From Sediminihabitans luteus (lineage in GTDB: Bacteria > Actinomycetota > Actinomycetes > Actinomycetales > Cellulomonadaceae), in assembly GCF_002797595.1 (NCBI RefSeq), contig NZ_PGFE01000005.1, positions 124,001 to 188,000 on the forward strand: a DNA stretch of 64,000 nt, read 5' to 3'. Shown piece by piece: positions 54,567 to 62,324 of this stretch. The notes beneath the pieces were generated by a model that did not search any database, was not told the origin of the DNA, and saw only the letters and a list, made by a program, of their open reading frames with translations. Every line of letters starts with the position of its first letter. Position 1 is the stretch's first letter. The position numbers and the translations under genes are program-made.

Positions 54567-55948
54567 GCGGGCTGACGGCGTTCGCGCCGCCCGCTGTCCG
54601 CGGGGACTTCGCGCGGCGGCTGCTGCTGATCGCGCTGCCGATCACGCTCCAGACGATCGTGTTCTCGTCCAAGGGGATCGTCGACGCCGTCATGCTCGGC
54701 TCGCAGGACGGCGCGGACGTCGCCGCGATCGGCATCGCGAGCCGCGCGACGTTCGTCGTGACGATCTTCCTCATCGGGCTGTCCACAGGCGCCGCGCAGA
54801 TCGGCGCGCAGGTGTGGGGCAGCGGGGCCGCCGGCCGCGAGACGCGACTGCGCCAGACCGTGTGGCTCGGCTGGGCGGCGTCCGCGGTCTTCGGGCTCGT
54901 CGCGTTCGTCGCGTTCTTCGCGTTCGGCGAGCAGGTGATCGGCACGAGCACGAGCTCGCCCGTCGTGATCGAGCGCGGCGCCGAGTTCCTGAAGATCGTG
55001 AGCTTCACGTTCCTGCTGTTCCCGTACACGTCGAGTCTCGCCGCCGGGCTGCGCGTGATGCACCAGCCCACGATCAGCATGATCTACGCGCTCGTGGGCG
55101 TCGGCCTCAACGTGGCGCTGAACGCCGTGCTGATCTTCGGCCTGCTGGGCGCCCCCGCGATGGGCATCACGGGCGCCGCGATCGGCACCCTCGTGAGCGC
55201 GGTCGTCGAGACCGGGCTGCTGTGGCTGCACCTGCGCGTGCGACGGCACGTCCTCGCCGCGTTCCCTCGGGCCGAGCTCCGCGCGGTCCGCCGCCCCGAG
55301 GTCGGGCTGCTGCTGCGCCTGTCGGTGCCCGCCGCGCTCAACAGCACCCTGTGGGCGCTCGGGGTCTTCGTCTTCTACGCGATCGTGGGCGGCGCGAGCG
55401 TCGAGTCCGTCACGGCGCTCGCGGTGCTCTCGCCCGTCGAGTCGCTGTCGCTCGCGTTCACGCTCGGGCTCGCCAACGCCGCCGCGGTGCTCGTGGGCGG
55501 CACGCTCGGGGCGAGGCGTCCCGACGACGCGTACGCGCAGGCGCTCGGGCTGATCCGGGTCGGGGTGCTCGTCGGGGCGGTCACGGCGCTCGTCGTGTGG
55601 GCGCTCAAGGTGCCCGTGCTCGCGCTGTTCCCGGGGCTGTCGCCCGCCTCGCTCGACCTGACCGGCACGCTCTACACCCTCATGGCGGTGTCGTTCGTGC
55701 TCAAGAGCGTCTCGATGGTCATGGTGCTCGGCGTGCTGCGCGCCGGCGGCGAGGCCCGGTTCTGCCTGCTGCTCGACGTGTTCGCGCAGTGGGTCGTGCT
55801 GCTGCCGCTCGCGGCCGTGCTGCGGTTCGTGGTGGGCGTCGACCCGGTGTGGCTGTACTGCCTGCTGCTCGTCGAGGAGGCGGTGCGCATCGCGATCGCC
55901 GGGAGGCGGATTCGTTCGCGGAAGTGGCTGCGGAGCCTGGTCGACTGA
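54563..55948 (+). CDS. MATE-family transporter
   Basis: 461 residues, 12 helices in two bundles. Typical strings: ALPITLQTIVFSSKGIVDAVMLG, IGIASRATFVVTIFLIGLSTGAAQIGAQVWGSG, ALVGVGLNVALNAVLIFG and SLAFTLGLANAAAVLVGGTLGA. GTG 54563 overlaps the acyltransferase stop (GTGA). MATE proteins exchange cations for drugs or metabolites; in this operon it may move the product of the glycosyl- and acyltransferases across the membrane (inference). Confidence 0.92.
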   Translation: MSGLTAFAPPAVRGDFARRLLLIALPITLQTIVFSSKGIVDAVMLGSQDGADVAAIGIASRATFVVTIFLIGLSTGAAQIGAQVWGSGAAGRETRLRQTVWLGWAASAVFGLVAFVAFFAFGEQVIGTSTSSPVVIERGAEFLKIVSFTFLLFPYTSSLAAGLRVMHQPTISMIYALVGVGLNVALNAVLIFGLLGAPAMGITGAAIGTLVSAVVETGLLWLHLRVRRHVLAAFPRAELRAVRRPEVGLLLRLSVPAALNSTLWALGVFVFYAIVGGASVESVTALAVLSPVESLSLAFTLGLANAAAVLVGGTLGARRPDDAYAQALGLIRVGVLVGAVTALVVWALKVPVLALFPGLSPASLDLTGTLYTLMAVSFVLKSVSMVMVLGVLRAGGEARFCLLLDVFAQWVVLLPLAAVLRFVVGVDPVWLYCLLLVEEAVRIAIAGRRIRSRKWLRSLVD

Positions 55949-56061
55949 CGCGAGAGTCGCGTGCAACGTGCAGATCTCCCCCCGACCCATGGAGGCGAGC
56001 GGGTCTCGTGGGAGCTACTGCGGGCGCTGTAATGTTCCCGCGAGACGAAGGCAGGGGGTGC

Positions 56062-56994
56062 ATGGTGAAGACACGAGTCATCACTCAGGTAGTCGCAGTG
56101 GCACTGGCGGTGGGATCGGTGAGCGTGGCGTGCGGTCCGTCCGACGGAGCTGCAGAGCGTGTTGTTCCGGGTGGTTCCGGGATCGAGATGAGTGCTGAGC
56201 TGGATCCCGTCACAGGATCCGTGGTGCTCCCGTTTGACCGGTTCACGGGTGGGTACGAAGAGATGGACCTCTTGTCGACCGCTGATACCGCCATGAACAC
56301 CGTGTGCGCGCGTGAACAGGGCGTCGAGGCGATCGCTCTGAAGCCCACCTACGACCCTGTCTACGACTCGGAGTCGTTCTTCGGCCCGTGGACCGTCGAT
56401 CAGGCCGAGCGGTTCGGGTTCGTCACGCCGATGACGGACGCGGACCTGAGGGCCAACGGCTACGTGCCGCAGGACTACGGCGAACCGCCTTCGGAGGACA
56501 GGGCGCGCGCCCTGGAGATCATGGCGCGGGCCACCGACGACGACTTCGCAGTCTTTGCGACGTGCCGGGAAAGGCCGGAGAGCAAGCAGTTCGATCTCTA
56601 TCTTCCCGCTCAGGGTCCCTGGAATGCGCGCCTCGATGCGGTAAGCGGCGGGATCGACGATGATCCGGCCGTCAGGGCGGTCTTCGACGAGCTGGGCCAG
56701 TGCCTCCAGGACAACGGTCTGGAACCGGACCCGGAACTTCCGTGGCAGCCGGTGGGTGCCGATCAGAGGGTCATCAACGAGGAGCAGGTCGCGATGGCGC
56801 TGACCGTCGTGGAGTGCAAGACCTCGATCGATGCCACGCGGCGGATCGCCGACAGGTGGGCCGCGTTGCAGGCGCCGATCCTCGACGAGTACGCCAGCGA
56901 GCTGCTGGACGAGCAGGCCGTGATCGATGAGGCGCTGGCGACCGCGCGCGAGTACATCGGGGCGCACCCTGAGGCGTTCGAGCCTCAGCGATGA
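56062..56994 (+). CDS. Secreted lipoprotein, unknown family (paralogue 2)
   Basis: 310 residues. A signal peptide ends in VSVAC (lipobox). It is clearly homologous to the 24382 protein: SESFFGPWTVDQAERFGFV, DADLRANGYVPQDYGEP, CLQDNGLEPDPELPW, VINEEQVAMALTVVECK and ending AREYIGAHPEAFEP. The leader GCAGGGGGTGC before the start also resembles that of paralogue 1. ATG 56062 or GTG 56065. Third positions are less G/C-biased than in neighbouring genes, hinting at later arrival. The stop overlaps the start of a degenerate ORF (ATGA). Confidence 0.85.
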   Translation: MVKTRVITQVVAVALAVGSVSVACGPSDGAAERVVPGGSGIEMSAELDPVTGSVVLPFDRFTGGYEEMDLLSTADTAMNTVCAREQGVEAIALKPTYDPVYDSESFFGPWTVDQAERFGFVTPMTDADLRANGYVPQDYGEPPSEDRARALEIMARATDDDFAVFATCRERPESKQFDLYLPAQGPWNARLDAVSGGIDDDPAVRAVFDELGQCLQDNGLEPDPELPWQPVGADQRVINEEQVAMALTVVECKTSIDATRRIADRWAALQAPILDEYASELLDEQAVIDEALATAREYIGAHPEAFEPQR

Positions 56995-57261
56995 CAGACG
57001 AGATGGATTCAGGCGGTCGACCGGGCCCACGGCGAGGTCGTCGCACCCGGTGGATCTGGGTAACAGTCATCGGTGCCACTGCGGCTGATCGACGATCAAC
57101 CAGGTCCCGGTTGCCGTGGCGAACGAGTCGGAGTCGACGACAGACACGATGCAGCTCCCTGCCGATGCCGTAGAGCGAGCGCACTCGCTCGGACTCGTCG
57201 AGTCCGCGGGCCTCCGGCTCAGCGCCTCTGAAGCCACAGGCCTCAACGACGGCGTGACGCC
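56991..57261 (+). pseudogene. Degenerate gene coupled to lipoprotein paralogue 2
   Basis: Begins at ATG 56991, overlapping the lipoprotein stop, with [20 protein letters not shown] followed by WIWVTVIGATAA, a basic-then-hydrophobic N-terminus such as that of a membrane-anchored adaptor protein. After about 32 codons this frame becomes Arg/Ser-rich, while another frame reads INQVPVAVANESES and continues toward 57260. Best explained as a frameshifted and truncated gene; identity unknown. Confidence 0.4.
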
Positions 57262-58473
57262 CTACTCGGCGAGCCCGAGCCTGCGCAGCACCCCGTGCGC
57301 CGCGACGACGCCCGTGCTGAACGACGCCTGCAGCAGGTAGCCGCCCGTCGGCGCGTCCCAGTCGAGCATCTCGCCCGCGACGAACGTGCCCGGCATCCGG
57401 CGCAGCATGAGCTCGTCGTCGACCTCCGACCACGCGATGCCGCCCGCGCTCGAGATCGCCTGCTCGAGCGGCATGGTCCCGGTGACCTCGACGGGCACGG
57501 CCCGGATGAGCGCGGCGACCTGTGCGGGGTCGGTCGGCAGGGGGCCGGCCTCGCGCAGCAGCGCGATCGCGGCCGGGTCGAGCCCGACCGTGCGGCGCAG
57601 CCAGGTGGTGGCCGAGTCCTTCGGACGGCGTCGCCGCAGCCGCTCGGCGAGCTGGTCGACGTCGACGTCGGGGCGCAGGTCGACCTCGAGCACGCACCGC
57701 CCGCGCGCGAGCGCCGCGTGGACGGCAGACCCGATCGCGTAGACCGGCCCGCCCTCGATCCCGGTGCGCGTGAGCATCGCGTCGCCGCGCGCGACGACGT
57801 CGCCGCCCTGGACCCCCACCGCGACGTTCTTCAGGGGTGTGCCCGCGAACCGCTCGACGAGCACGTCGCTCCACCCGACGCGCAGCCCCACGTTCGCGGG
57901 ACGGAAGCCCGTGACCTCGACACCGCGCTCGACGAACGGGGCGACCCACCCGCCGTCCGACCCGAGCTGGGGCCACGAGGCCCCGCCGAGCGCGAAGATC
58001 ACGGCGTCGGCGACGACCGTGGTCGCCGCACCGGTCGTGTCGGTCAGGACGAGCGCGCCGTCGTCGTCCCAGCCGGTCCACCGGTGCCGGCGCTCGACGC
58101 GCACACCGAGGTCGGCGAGCCGGCCCAGCCACGCGCGCACGAGGGGGTTCGCGCGGAACGACCGCGGGAACACGCGCCCACTGCTGCCCACGAACGTCGG
58201 CTCCCCGAGCCCGTCGCACCACGCCCGCAGGTCGTCGGGACCGAACACGTCGAGCATCGGCGCGAGCACGTCGGCCGAGGCGCCGTAGCGGCGCAGGAAC
58301 GGCTCGCGGGCCTCGCTGTGCGTGATGTTGAGCCCGCCGTGGCCCGCGGTGAGGAACTTGCGCGGCACCGACGGCATGCGGTCGTGGACGGTGACGGCGA
58401 CGCCAGCGCGCGCGAGCGTCTCGGCCGCGATCAGCCCCGCGGGGCCGCCGCCGACGACGGTCACGGTGTTCAC
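57262..58473 (-). CDS. NAD(P)/FAD-dependent oxidoreductase, HI0933/PP_4765-type flavoprotein
   Basis: 403 residues. The FAD dinucleotide motif VTVVGGGPAGLIAAETLARAGVAVTVHD opens the protein, followed by KFLTAGHGGLNITHSE, VFPRSFRANPLVRAWL, VIFALGGASWPQLGSDGGW and the C-terminal FVAGEMLDWDAPTGGYLLQASFSTG, all typical of the HI0933-like flavoproteins (TIGR03862 group). Physiological reaction unknown. GTG 58473 is 38 bases after the likely transcription start from a minus-strand TATGTT (58518-58523); the open frame further upstream is not used. Confidence 0.9.
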   Translation of the reverse strand: MNTVTVVGGGPAGLIAAETLARAGVAVTVHDRMPSVPRKFLTAGHGGLNITHSEAREPFLRRYGASADVLAPMLDVFGPDDLRAWCDGLGEPTFVGSSGRVFPRSFRANPLVRAWLGRLADLGVRVERRHRWTGWDDDGALVLTDTTGAATTVVADAVIFALGGASWPQLGSDGGWVAPFVERGVEVTGFRPANVGLRVGWSDVLVERFAGTPLKNVAVGVQGGDVVARGDAMLTRTGIEGGPVYAIGSAVHAALARGRCVLEVDLRPDVDVDQLAERLRRRRPKDSATTWLRRTVGLDPAAIALLREAGPLPTDPAQVAALIRAVPVEVTGTMPLEQAISSAGGIAWSEVDDELMLRRMPGTFVAGEMLDWDAPTGGYLLQASFSTGVVAAHGVLRRLGLAE

Positions 58474-58569
58474 CGGCGGGAATCCGCACGCGGGTGAGGC
58501 CGAGTCAGCATCGGGCGAACATAGCAGGAGCGTGCGCCGGGACGGTGGTGCGGGCATCGCCACACGCGC

Positions 58570-58666
58570 CTGCCTCGTCGAGGCGGCCGGGGTGAACCGG
58601 CACATGACGCAGCGCTGTGCCACTCCCACAGGCTCGACCCTCCGTCGCCATGCCTCGACGAGGCAG
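58570..58666. repeat. Pair of GCCTCGWCGAGGC palindromes in inverted orientation
   Basis: CTGCCTCGTCGAGGC (58570-58584) and its exact complement (58652-58666) are 67 bp apart, and each is itself nearly palindromic. They lie in the gene-free 58474-58851 stretch at the left edge of the low-GC island. To the right, about 58710-58742, ACCGCT/AACCGCT units recur. This could be a boundary or recombination site, or a stem of about 97 nt. No CDS was found in this stretch. Confidence 0.55.
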
Positions 58667-58851
58667 ACTGAAGCCCGCGCTCGAGTGCACCAATATAGGG
58701 ACATCCCGGGATTCAACGGTTACCTACCGCTATCAACCGCTCGAGCAGTTTGGATGATGCGAGGGATCCATCCGACACGCTTACCCGTCGGAGATTCCGG
58801 TGGGCGGACGCCGATCGTCAACAACCACGTTCCCCTGGACTTCGGGCGGTG

Positions 58852-59091
58852 ATGGACATGACTCGTCGAGATGCGCGCTTCGTCGCCGGCCCATACGAAG
58901 GGCTCTACTTGGTCGCGGAAGCGGATGAGAGTGGATCGATCATCGCTCTGATCTGCGGTGGGAAACCTGGGGCGCTGACGACCGTCGCCGACATCTGGTT
59001 CGCAAATGAGCGCGAGCTTGAACTCGGCGTGACCGACGATGGCTGGGACGTTGAGTGGCTACCCAACGGGAGCTTGGGGCAGCCCTCATGA
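58852..59091 (+). CDS. Small hypothetical protein of accessory island
   Basis: 79 residues: MDMTRRDARFVAGPYEGLYL, then a small beta-rich body (AEADESGSIIALICGGKPGALTTVADIWFAN) ending ELGVTDDGWDVEWLPNGS. No family recognised; size, acidity and setting are those of an immunity protein or other toxin-locus cargo. ATG 58852 or 58858. Its stop overlaps the start of the next ORF (ATGA). Confidence 0.6.
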   Translation: MDMTRRDARFVAGPYEGLYLVAEADESGSIIALICGGKPGALTTVADIWFANERELELGVTDDGWDVEWLPNGSLGQPS

Positions 59092-59465
59092 CGGTGCACG
59101 CGCGGACGGCCAGGCCGCGCTGGGTCCTGGCCGTCTTGACGGCGCTGGCGGTGGTCTGGGCTCTTGTCCGGCTCATCCGATCTGAGGGTGTAGCCGCCTA
59201 CTCGTATGGCCCTTCGACGGCGAGGGGGAATCCGGGCTGGAGCGCCGCCACCAGGCATGAGTGGTGCGCCCCGATCGCCTGGCTGGCCCCACTGTGGAGC
59301 CACGACAGGTCAAGGTGGATGTACCGAGGGTCGTCGTCTGTCGGCTTGCTACAGAAGGCGCAGATGTACTGGTCATTGCTCACGGGACAATCATCCCGTC
59401 CGGCGAGTGCTTCGACGAGCTTGCTCGCGGGTGACTGCGTCGAGGTAGAGGTCGAGGTCTCCTGA
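59088..59465 (+). CDS. Short membrane-anchored ORF, probably truncated
   Basis: Starts MTVHARTARPRWVLAVLTAL with one clear helix (about 11-31), then SEGVAAYSYGPS. From about 59215 on the frame runs antisense to the CxxC protein at 59198 and loses protein-like composition, so the genuine part may be only about 40 codons left by deletion. Coupled to the previous gene by ATGA. Confidence 0.35.
   Translation: MTVHARTARPRWVLAVLTALAVVWALVRLIRSEGVAAYSYGPSTARGNPGWSAATRHEWCAPIAWLAPLWSHDRSRWMYRGSSSVGLLQKAQMYWSLLTGQSSRPASASTSLLAGDCVEVEVEVS
59198..59383 (-). CDS. Small CxxC zinc-finger-like protein
   Basis: 61 residues: YICAFCSKPTDDDPRYIHLDL, followed by SQAIGAHHSCLVAALQPGFPL. CxxC near the start with H and C later forms a plausible zinc site. 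This layout occurs in uncharacterised actinobacterial proteins, often in toxin-immunity neighbourhoods. GTG 59383 is the nearest start; its ribosome binding site is weak. Overlaps the plus-strand ORF at 59088. Confidence 0.6.
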   Translation of the reverse strand: MSNDQYICAFCSKPTDDDPRYIHLDLSWLHSGASQAIGAHHSCLVAALQPGFPLAVEGPYE

Positions 59466-59514
59466 TGATGGGGGTTCCTATGCCACCCATCCAGAACCCT
59501 CGACGTGCCTGACG

Positions 59515-59736
59515 CTACCTTCGCTGCCCCTGACCTGACGACGCGACGGCGGTGATGACCCGTTCCACGTCGTGCGCCTCGCCGGCGACGCCCTGGACCG
59601 CTGCTGCCGCCGGGTCCAGCTCGTTCTGCACGGACACCGCGGACGAGCCAAGGACCCCCCAACTGACCGGGCGGTGCATCCGCTTGTGTAAGGTGCGCTC
59701 GATGGTGTCCCAATCAGGCAGCGTGCGCCGTGGCAC
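59515..59736 (-). pseudogene. Fragmentary ORF of accessory island
   Basis: 73 codons from GTG 59736: RTLPDWDTIERTLHKRM then VSWGVLGSSAVSVQNELDPAAAAVQG. The composition is protein-like and the frame stays open upstream to about 59872 without a start codon, suggesting a decapitated gene. No family was recognised. The rest of 59384-59906 shows no other gene. Confidence 0.3.
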
Positions 59737-59906
59737 GGCGGGTGTGCCGAACTGGGGTGCTTGACGCAGGCGTTCGACTCGGGTGTCAACCCCGCTGGCG
59801 GGTCGATCCGTGCCGTGGCGATGGGAACGTCGAGGCCCGGCGACGGCCTCCCGAACGGGATCTGCACTTTCTGCAGTTCAGTTCTCGACGCGTTCGGGGT
59901 GAATCA

Positions 59907-60269
59907 TTGAGCAGCGTCGAGGAACTTCTGACGAGGGCTAGATCGTTTGCCGCTGAGTTGCGGACATCGGAGTGGCAAGGGCTGATGCTCGCTCTGCTTG
60001 ACGAACTCTCCCACGTGGAGGAGGCGCTGCGGGAAGTCGCACGCGGCGCGTTCAACGACGCGCGGCTCTACTGGTCCGCCAGTGATGGTGACGCTGAGAT
60101 CCTCGCCTCAGCGAAGGAACGATGCTGGGCGGATTTGGAGTCTGCGAGTGAAGACAGTGCGCACGCTCACCTGACCCGGGCCGTGCTGTGCGTGTTGGAG
60201 CCAGCGGGCGACGACGAGGACGCCGGCGAAACAACAGAATGGTTTTCCGCCATGCTGGGAGGTGCATGA
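59907..60269 (+). CDS. Acidic helical hypothetical protein (possible immunity protein)
   Basis: 120 residues from TTG 59907 (GGGGTG upstream): SSVEELLTRARSFAAELRTS, then helices LMLALLDELSHVEEALREVA, an ...LASAKERCWADLES segment and an acidic end EPAGDDEDAGETTEWFSAML. Strongly acidic, all-helical and small, as many immunity proteins are, but no family is recognised. The stop overlaps a new ATG (60266, MTIPRRLLG), whose gene is cut after about 10 codons near the truncated IS. Confidence 0.55.
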   Translation: MSSVEELLTRARSFAAELRTSEWQGLMLALLDELSHVEEALREVARGAFNDARLYWSASDGDAEILASAKERCWADLESASEDSAHAHLTRAVLCVLEPAGDDEDAGETTEWFSAMLGGA

Positions 60270-60320
60270 CGATCCCCCGACGGCTCTTAGGGGCTCAACG
60301 CAGACGGGGGTGTGGCCCGG
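60266..60320 (+). pseudogene. 5' stub of a gene interrupted at the IS3 remnant
   Basis: GGAGG five bases upstream and ATG 60266, overlapping the previous stop, mark a real translation start. The protein begins MTIPRRLLG and then runs into sequence next to the truncated transposase. The rest of the gene is missing. Confidence 0.4.
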
Positions 60321-60719
60321 TGTGTTCGGCTCGGTGGCGGTGAAGTCCCGCTCGAGCAGGTCGGGCACGAGCTGGGCGTGCGGGTCGGGCACGGTAGTGC
60401 GCACCCGACGCCGCAACCGGAGCCCGACGATCGCCCGTTCGCGCATCACACGGGCCACGCGCTTGTGGTTCACCCGCTCGCCCTCGCTTGCCCCGTAGTT
60501 CAGGTCGGCGGTGATCCGCGGCGCCCCGCACGCCCGATTGGCGTCGTGGACCGCGCGGATCCGCGCCGCCAGCGCCTCGTCGTCGGCCAACCGCGCGGCC
60601 CGGGCGGGCGCCGCGGCGAGCCACTTGTAGAACGAGGACCGGGCGATCTCCAGAACCTGGCACAACCGCTTCACCGAGTAGGTGGACTGGTGGTCGGCGA
60701 CGAACTGGAAGCGGCTCAC
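60321..60719 (-). pseudogene. IS3 orfB transposase, N-terminal part only
   Basis: MSRFQFVADHQSTYSVKRLC with [20 protein letters not shown] and RIRAVHDANRACGAPRITADL is the HTH_21 region of IS3 OrfB, reaching LERDFTATEPNT, just before where the integrase core would begin. The DDE catalytic domain is absent. ATG 60719 overlaps the orfA stop. Confidence 0.88.
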
Positions 60720-61045
60720 CAGTTCGTCTCCCCGGCGAAATACTTCGCCGCCGCCCGCAGAGTCTCCCGCTCCGTGGCCAGCTTGCGGGTCTCGCCCTCC
60801 AGCTCGGCCACCCGGGCGCGTAACCGGGCCAGCTCCTGGGCCGAGGTCTCGTCACCGGGCACCACCGCCGCGGGCGGGCGGGACTGGCCGCGGATCGGCA
60901 CACCGGCCGCCTTGATCCACCCCGACAACGTGGAGTCCATGACGCCCAGATCCGCGGCGATCCCCGCGACCGTCGCGCTCGGCGTGCAGCGGTACAACTC
61001 GACAGCATCACGGGGGAACTCCGCCGAGTACGTCTTCCTGGCCAT
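60716..61045 (-). CDS. IS3-family OrfA (HTH transposase subunit)
   Basis: 109 residues. MARKTYSAEFPRDAVELYRC, then ATVAGIAADLGVMDSTLSGWIKAAG (helix-turn-helix) and the leucine-zipper-like ELARLRARVAELEGETRKLATERETLRAAAKYFAGE. Complete, but its OrfB partner is truncated. ATG 61045. Confidence 0.9.
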   Translation of the reverse strand: MARKTYSAEFPRDAVELYRCTPSATVAGIAADLGVMDSTLSGWIKAAGVPIRGQSRPPAAVVPGDETSAQELARLRARVAELEGETRKLATERETLRAAAKYFAGETNW

Positions 61046-61108
61046 GACCAGATCTTCTCGCTTCCTCCGAGACAACCTCGGAATCAGCGTGTCCACCTCA
61101 CGGGGTCA

Positions 61109-61759
61109 AGCCCCAACAACCCCACCACCTACTCCGACCCCACCGGCCTCATCCCCCACGGACCCATGATCGACGGCCAATGCGGATCCACTAGGGCCTT
61201 CAGTGCCGCGAAGAAGGCTCGCAAGAATACGAGTTCAACGACTAAGTCAGAGCCGTCCGTTGCGCCTCCAGTGCGCACCAAGATCTACAACGTAGCCCCA
61301 CCCTGCGATGCCTCGGACGGCGTATATGCCTGGCCAAAGAATAGTGCGGACCCGTTCACGGTAGGAAAGCAGTGGCTGACTGGCACTGGCCCTGCGCACC
61401 AGGATTTTCACGCTGGGGATCCATTCACGGTCACTTATGGAAGCAGTGCGATAACTCGCGAGTTCGAGAACTATCTTGAGGAGTTGACCAAGTCCGGAAA
61501 AGCGGGACTTGGTCGTGAAGAAATGAACGACTATCGCCTGGGCGGGGCAGATGGCCCGTTGGAGTTCGTGCGTGACTACTCGACTCTTTTGACTGCCGGG
61601 AAGACCGGCAATCTTGCATACACCTACCTGGGTTCCCACACCGTTCGCGCAAAGGTGGTTGACGTAAATAGCGACGGTGGAGCGGTTTGGCAAATAACGG
61701 TCGAGAACGAGTCGGACATTGAATCAGCTGCGCACCCCCCCAGTCGTTGGGTATACTGA
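61109..61759 (+). pseudogene. C-terminal part of an RHS polymorphic toxin (core end plus toxin domain), 5' end lost at IS
   Basis: The first codons after the IS read SPNNPTTYSDPTGLIPHGPM, the conserved end of the RHS repeat-associated core (NNPTTYxDPTG), which marks the junction to the variable toxin domain. About 195 residues follow: a Lys/Ser-rich linker (AKKARKNTSSTTKS), then GVYAWPKNSADPFTVGKQWL, REFENYLEELTKSGKAGLGREEMNDYRLGG and VVDVNSDGGAVWQITVENES. I do not recognise the toxin fold. Codon use is clearly less GC-rich than the chromosome. The RHS body is missing, so delivery is lost, though an internal ATG (61166) could still express the domain. Confidence 0.75.
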
Positions 61760-61859
61760 ATTTTGGTCAAAGTATGTGGGCGGGCCTATGCAGCGGGCGG
61801 TCGGGACGTCGGCCCGATGGCCCCAACGACGCAGACAATCACCTGGAAGGACGTGTTCT

Positions 61860-62324
61860 GTGGCCCGAGAAGCTAAGATCAAGGGTCGGCATCTCAGATA
61901 TCGACGGACCGCAATTGCACTTGCGGCGGCGAGTGCTCTGATTGGCGGCTGTTCGATTGATATCGATTCTGACGCGATAGATTTGGAAGAGATCGGTGGG
62001 CACTTTTTGTCGGAGGGCGGTAGGGGAGAGATTCTTCTCTCGGAGGATCATTCCTATACATTTTCGGAAGTTCCAGAGTCGGTTCTAGAAGATCGCGGCG
62101 TGGGCACTCCGGCGACGATCCCCGAAGATGGGCCGTTGATCTCGTGCAGCGGAAGTTGGGAAGCGGTCGAGCGAAATGATGGATCTGAATCGTTCATCCG
62201 ACTTTCACCAGATGCAGGTTCTTGCAATGGGGAGCAACTCTGGGTGGATTCATTGGATCGAGTTTATTTTGCGCTAGGCGATCCGGATCAGGACTCCAGC
62301 AAATATGCGTTTACTAGGCAGTAA
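61860..62324 (+). CDS. Small lipoprotein, candidate immunity protein for the RHS toxin domain
   Basis: 154 residues from GTG 61860 with GGAAGGA upstream. A basic start (KIKGRHLRYRR), a hydrophobic segment and lipobox IGGC give a lipoprotein signal; the mature part is acidic and beta-rich (GEILLSEDHSYTFSEVP, LISCSGSWEAVERNDGSES, EQLWVDSLDRVYFALGD). Two later cysteines may pair. It has the same low-GC character as the toxin domain and follows it by 100 bp, the usual place of an immunity gene. An extracytoplasmic immunity protein would suggest a toxin acting outside the cytoplasm (inference). Confidence 0.7.
   Translation: MAREAKIKGRHLRYRRTAIALAAASALIGGCSIDIDSDAIDLEEIGGHFLSEGGRGEILLSEDHSYTFSEVPESVLEDRGVGTPATIPEDGPLISCSGSWEAVERNDGSESFIRLSPDAGSCNGEQLWVDSLDRVYFALGDPDQDSSKYAFTRQ

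Larger units (their letters stand above)
60321..61108 (-). mobile_element. Truncated IS3-family insertion sequence
   Basis: Contains orfA and the first part of orfB on the minus strand. The intact end at 61108 reads (minus strand) TGACCCCGTGAGGTGGACA, an IS3-type terminus 63 bases upstream of the orfA start. The other end is missing: orfB stops being transposase-like at 60321. The residual element cannot transpose by itself. It abuts the RHS coding sequence in frame at 61109. Confidence 0.85.

Noticed and set aside
58570-58666. Integron attC-like site
   Set aside because: No integrase nearby and no attC core (GTTRRRY) at the outer ends; only the inverted pair is supported.
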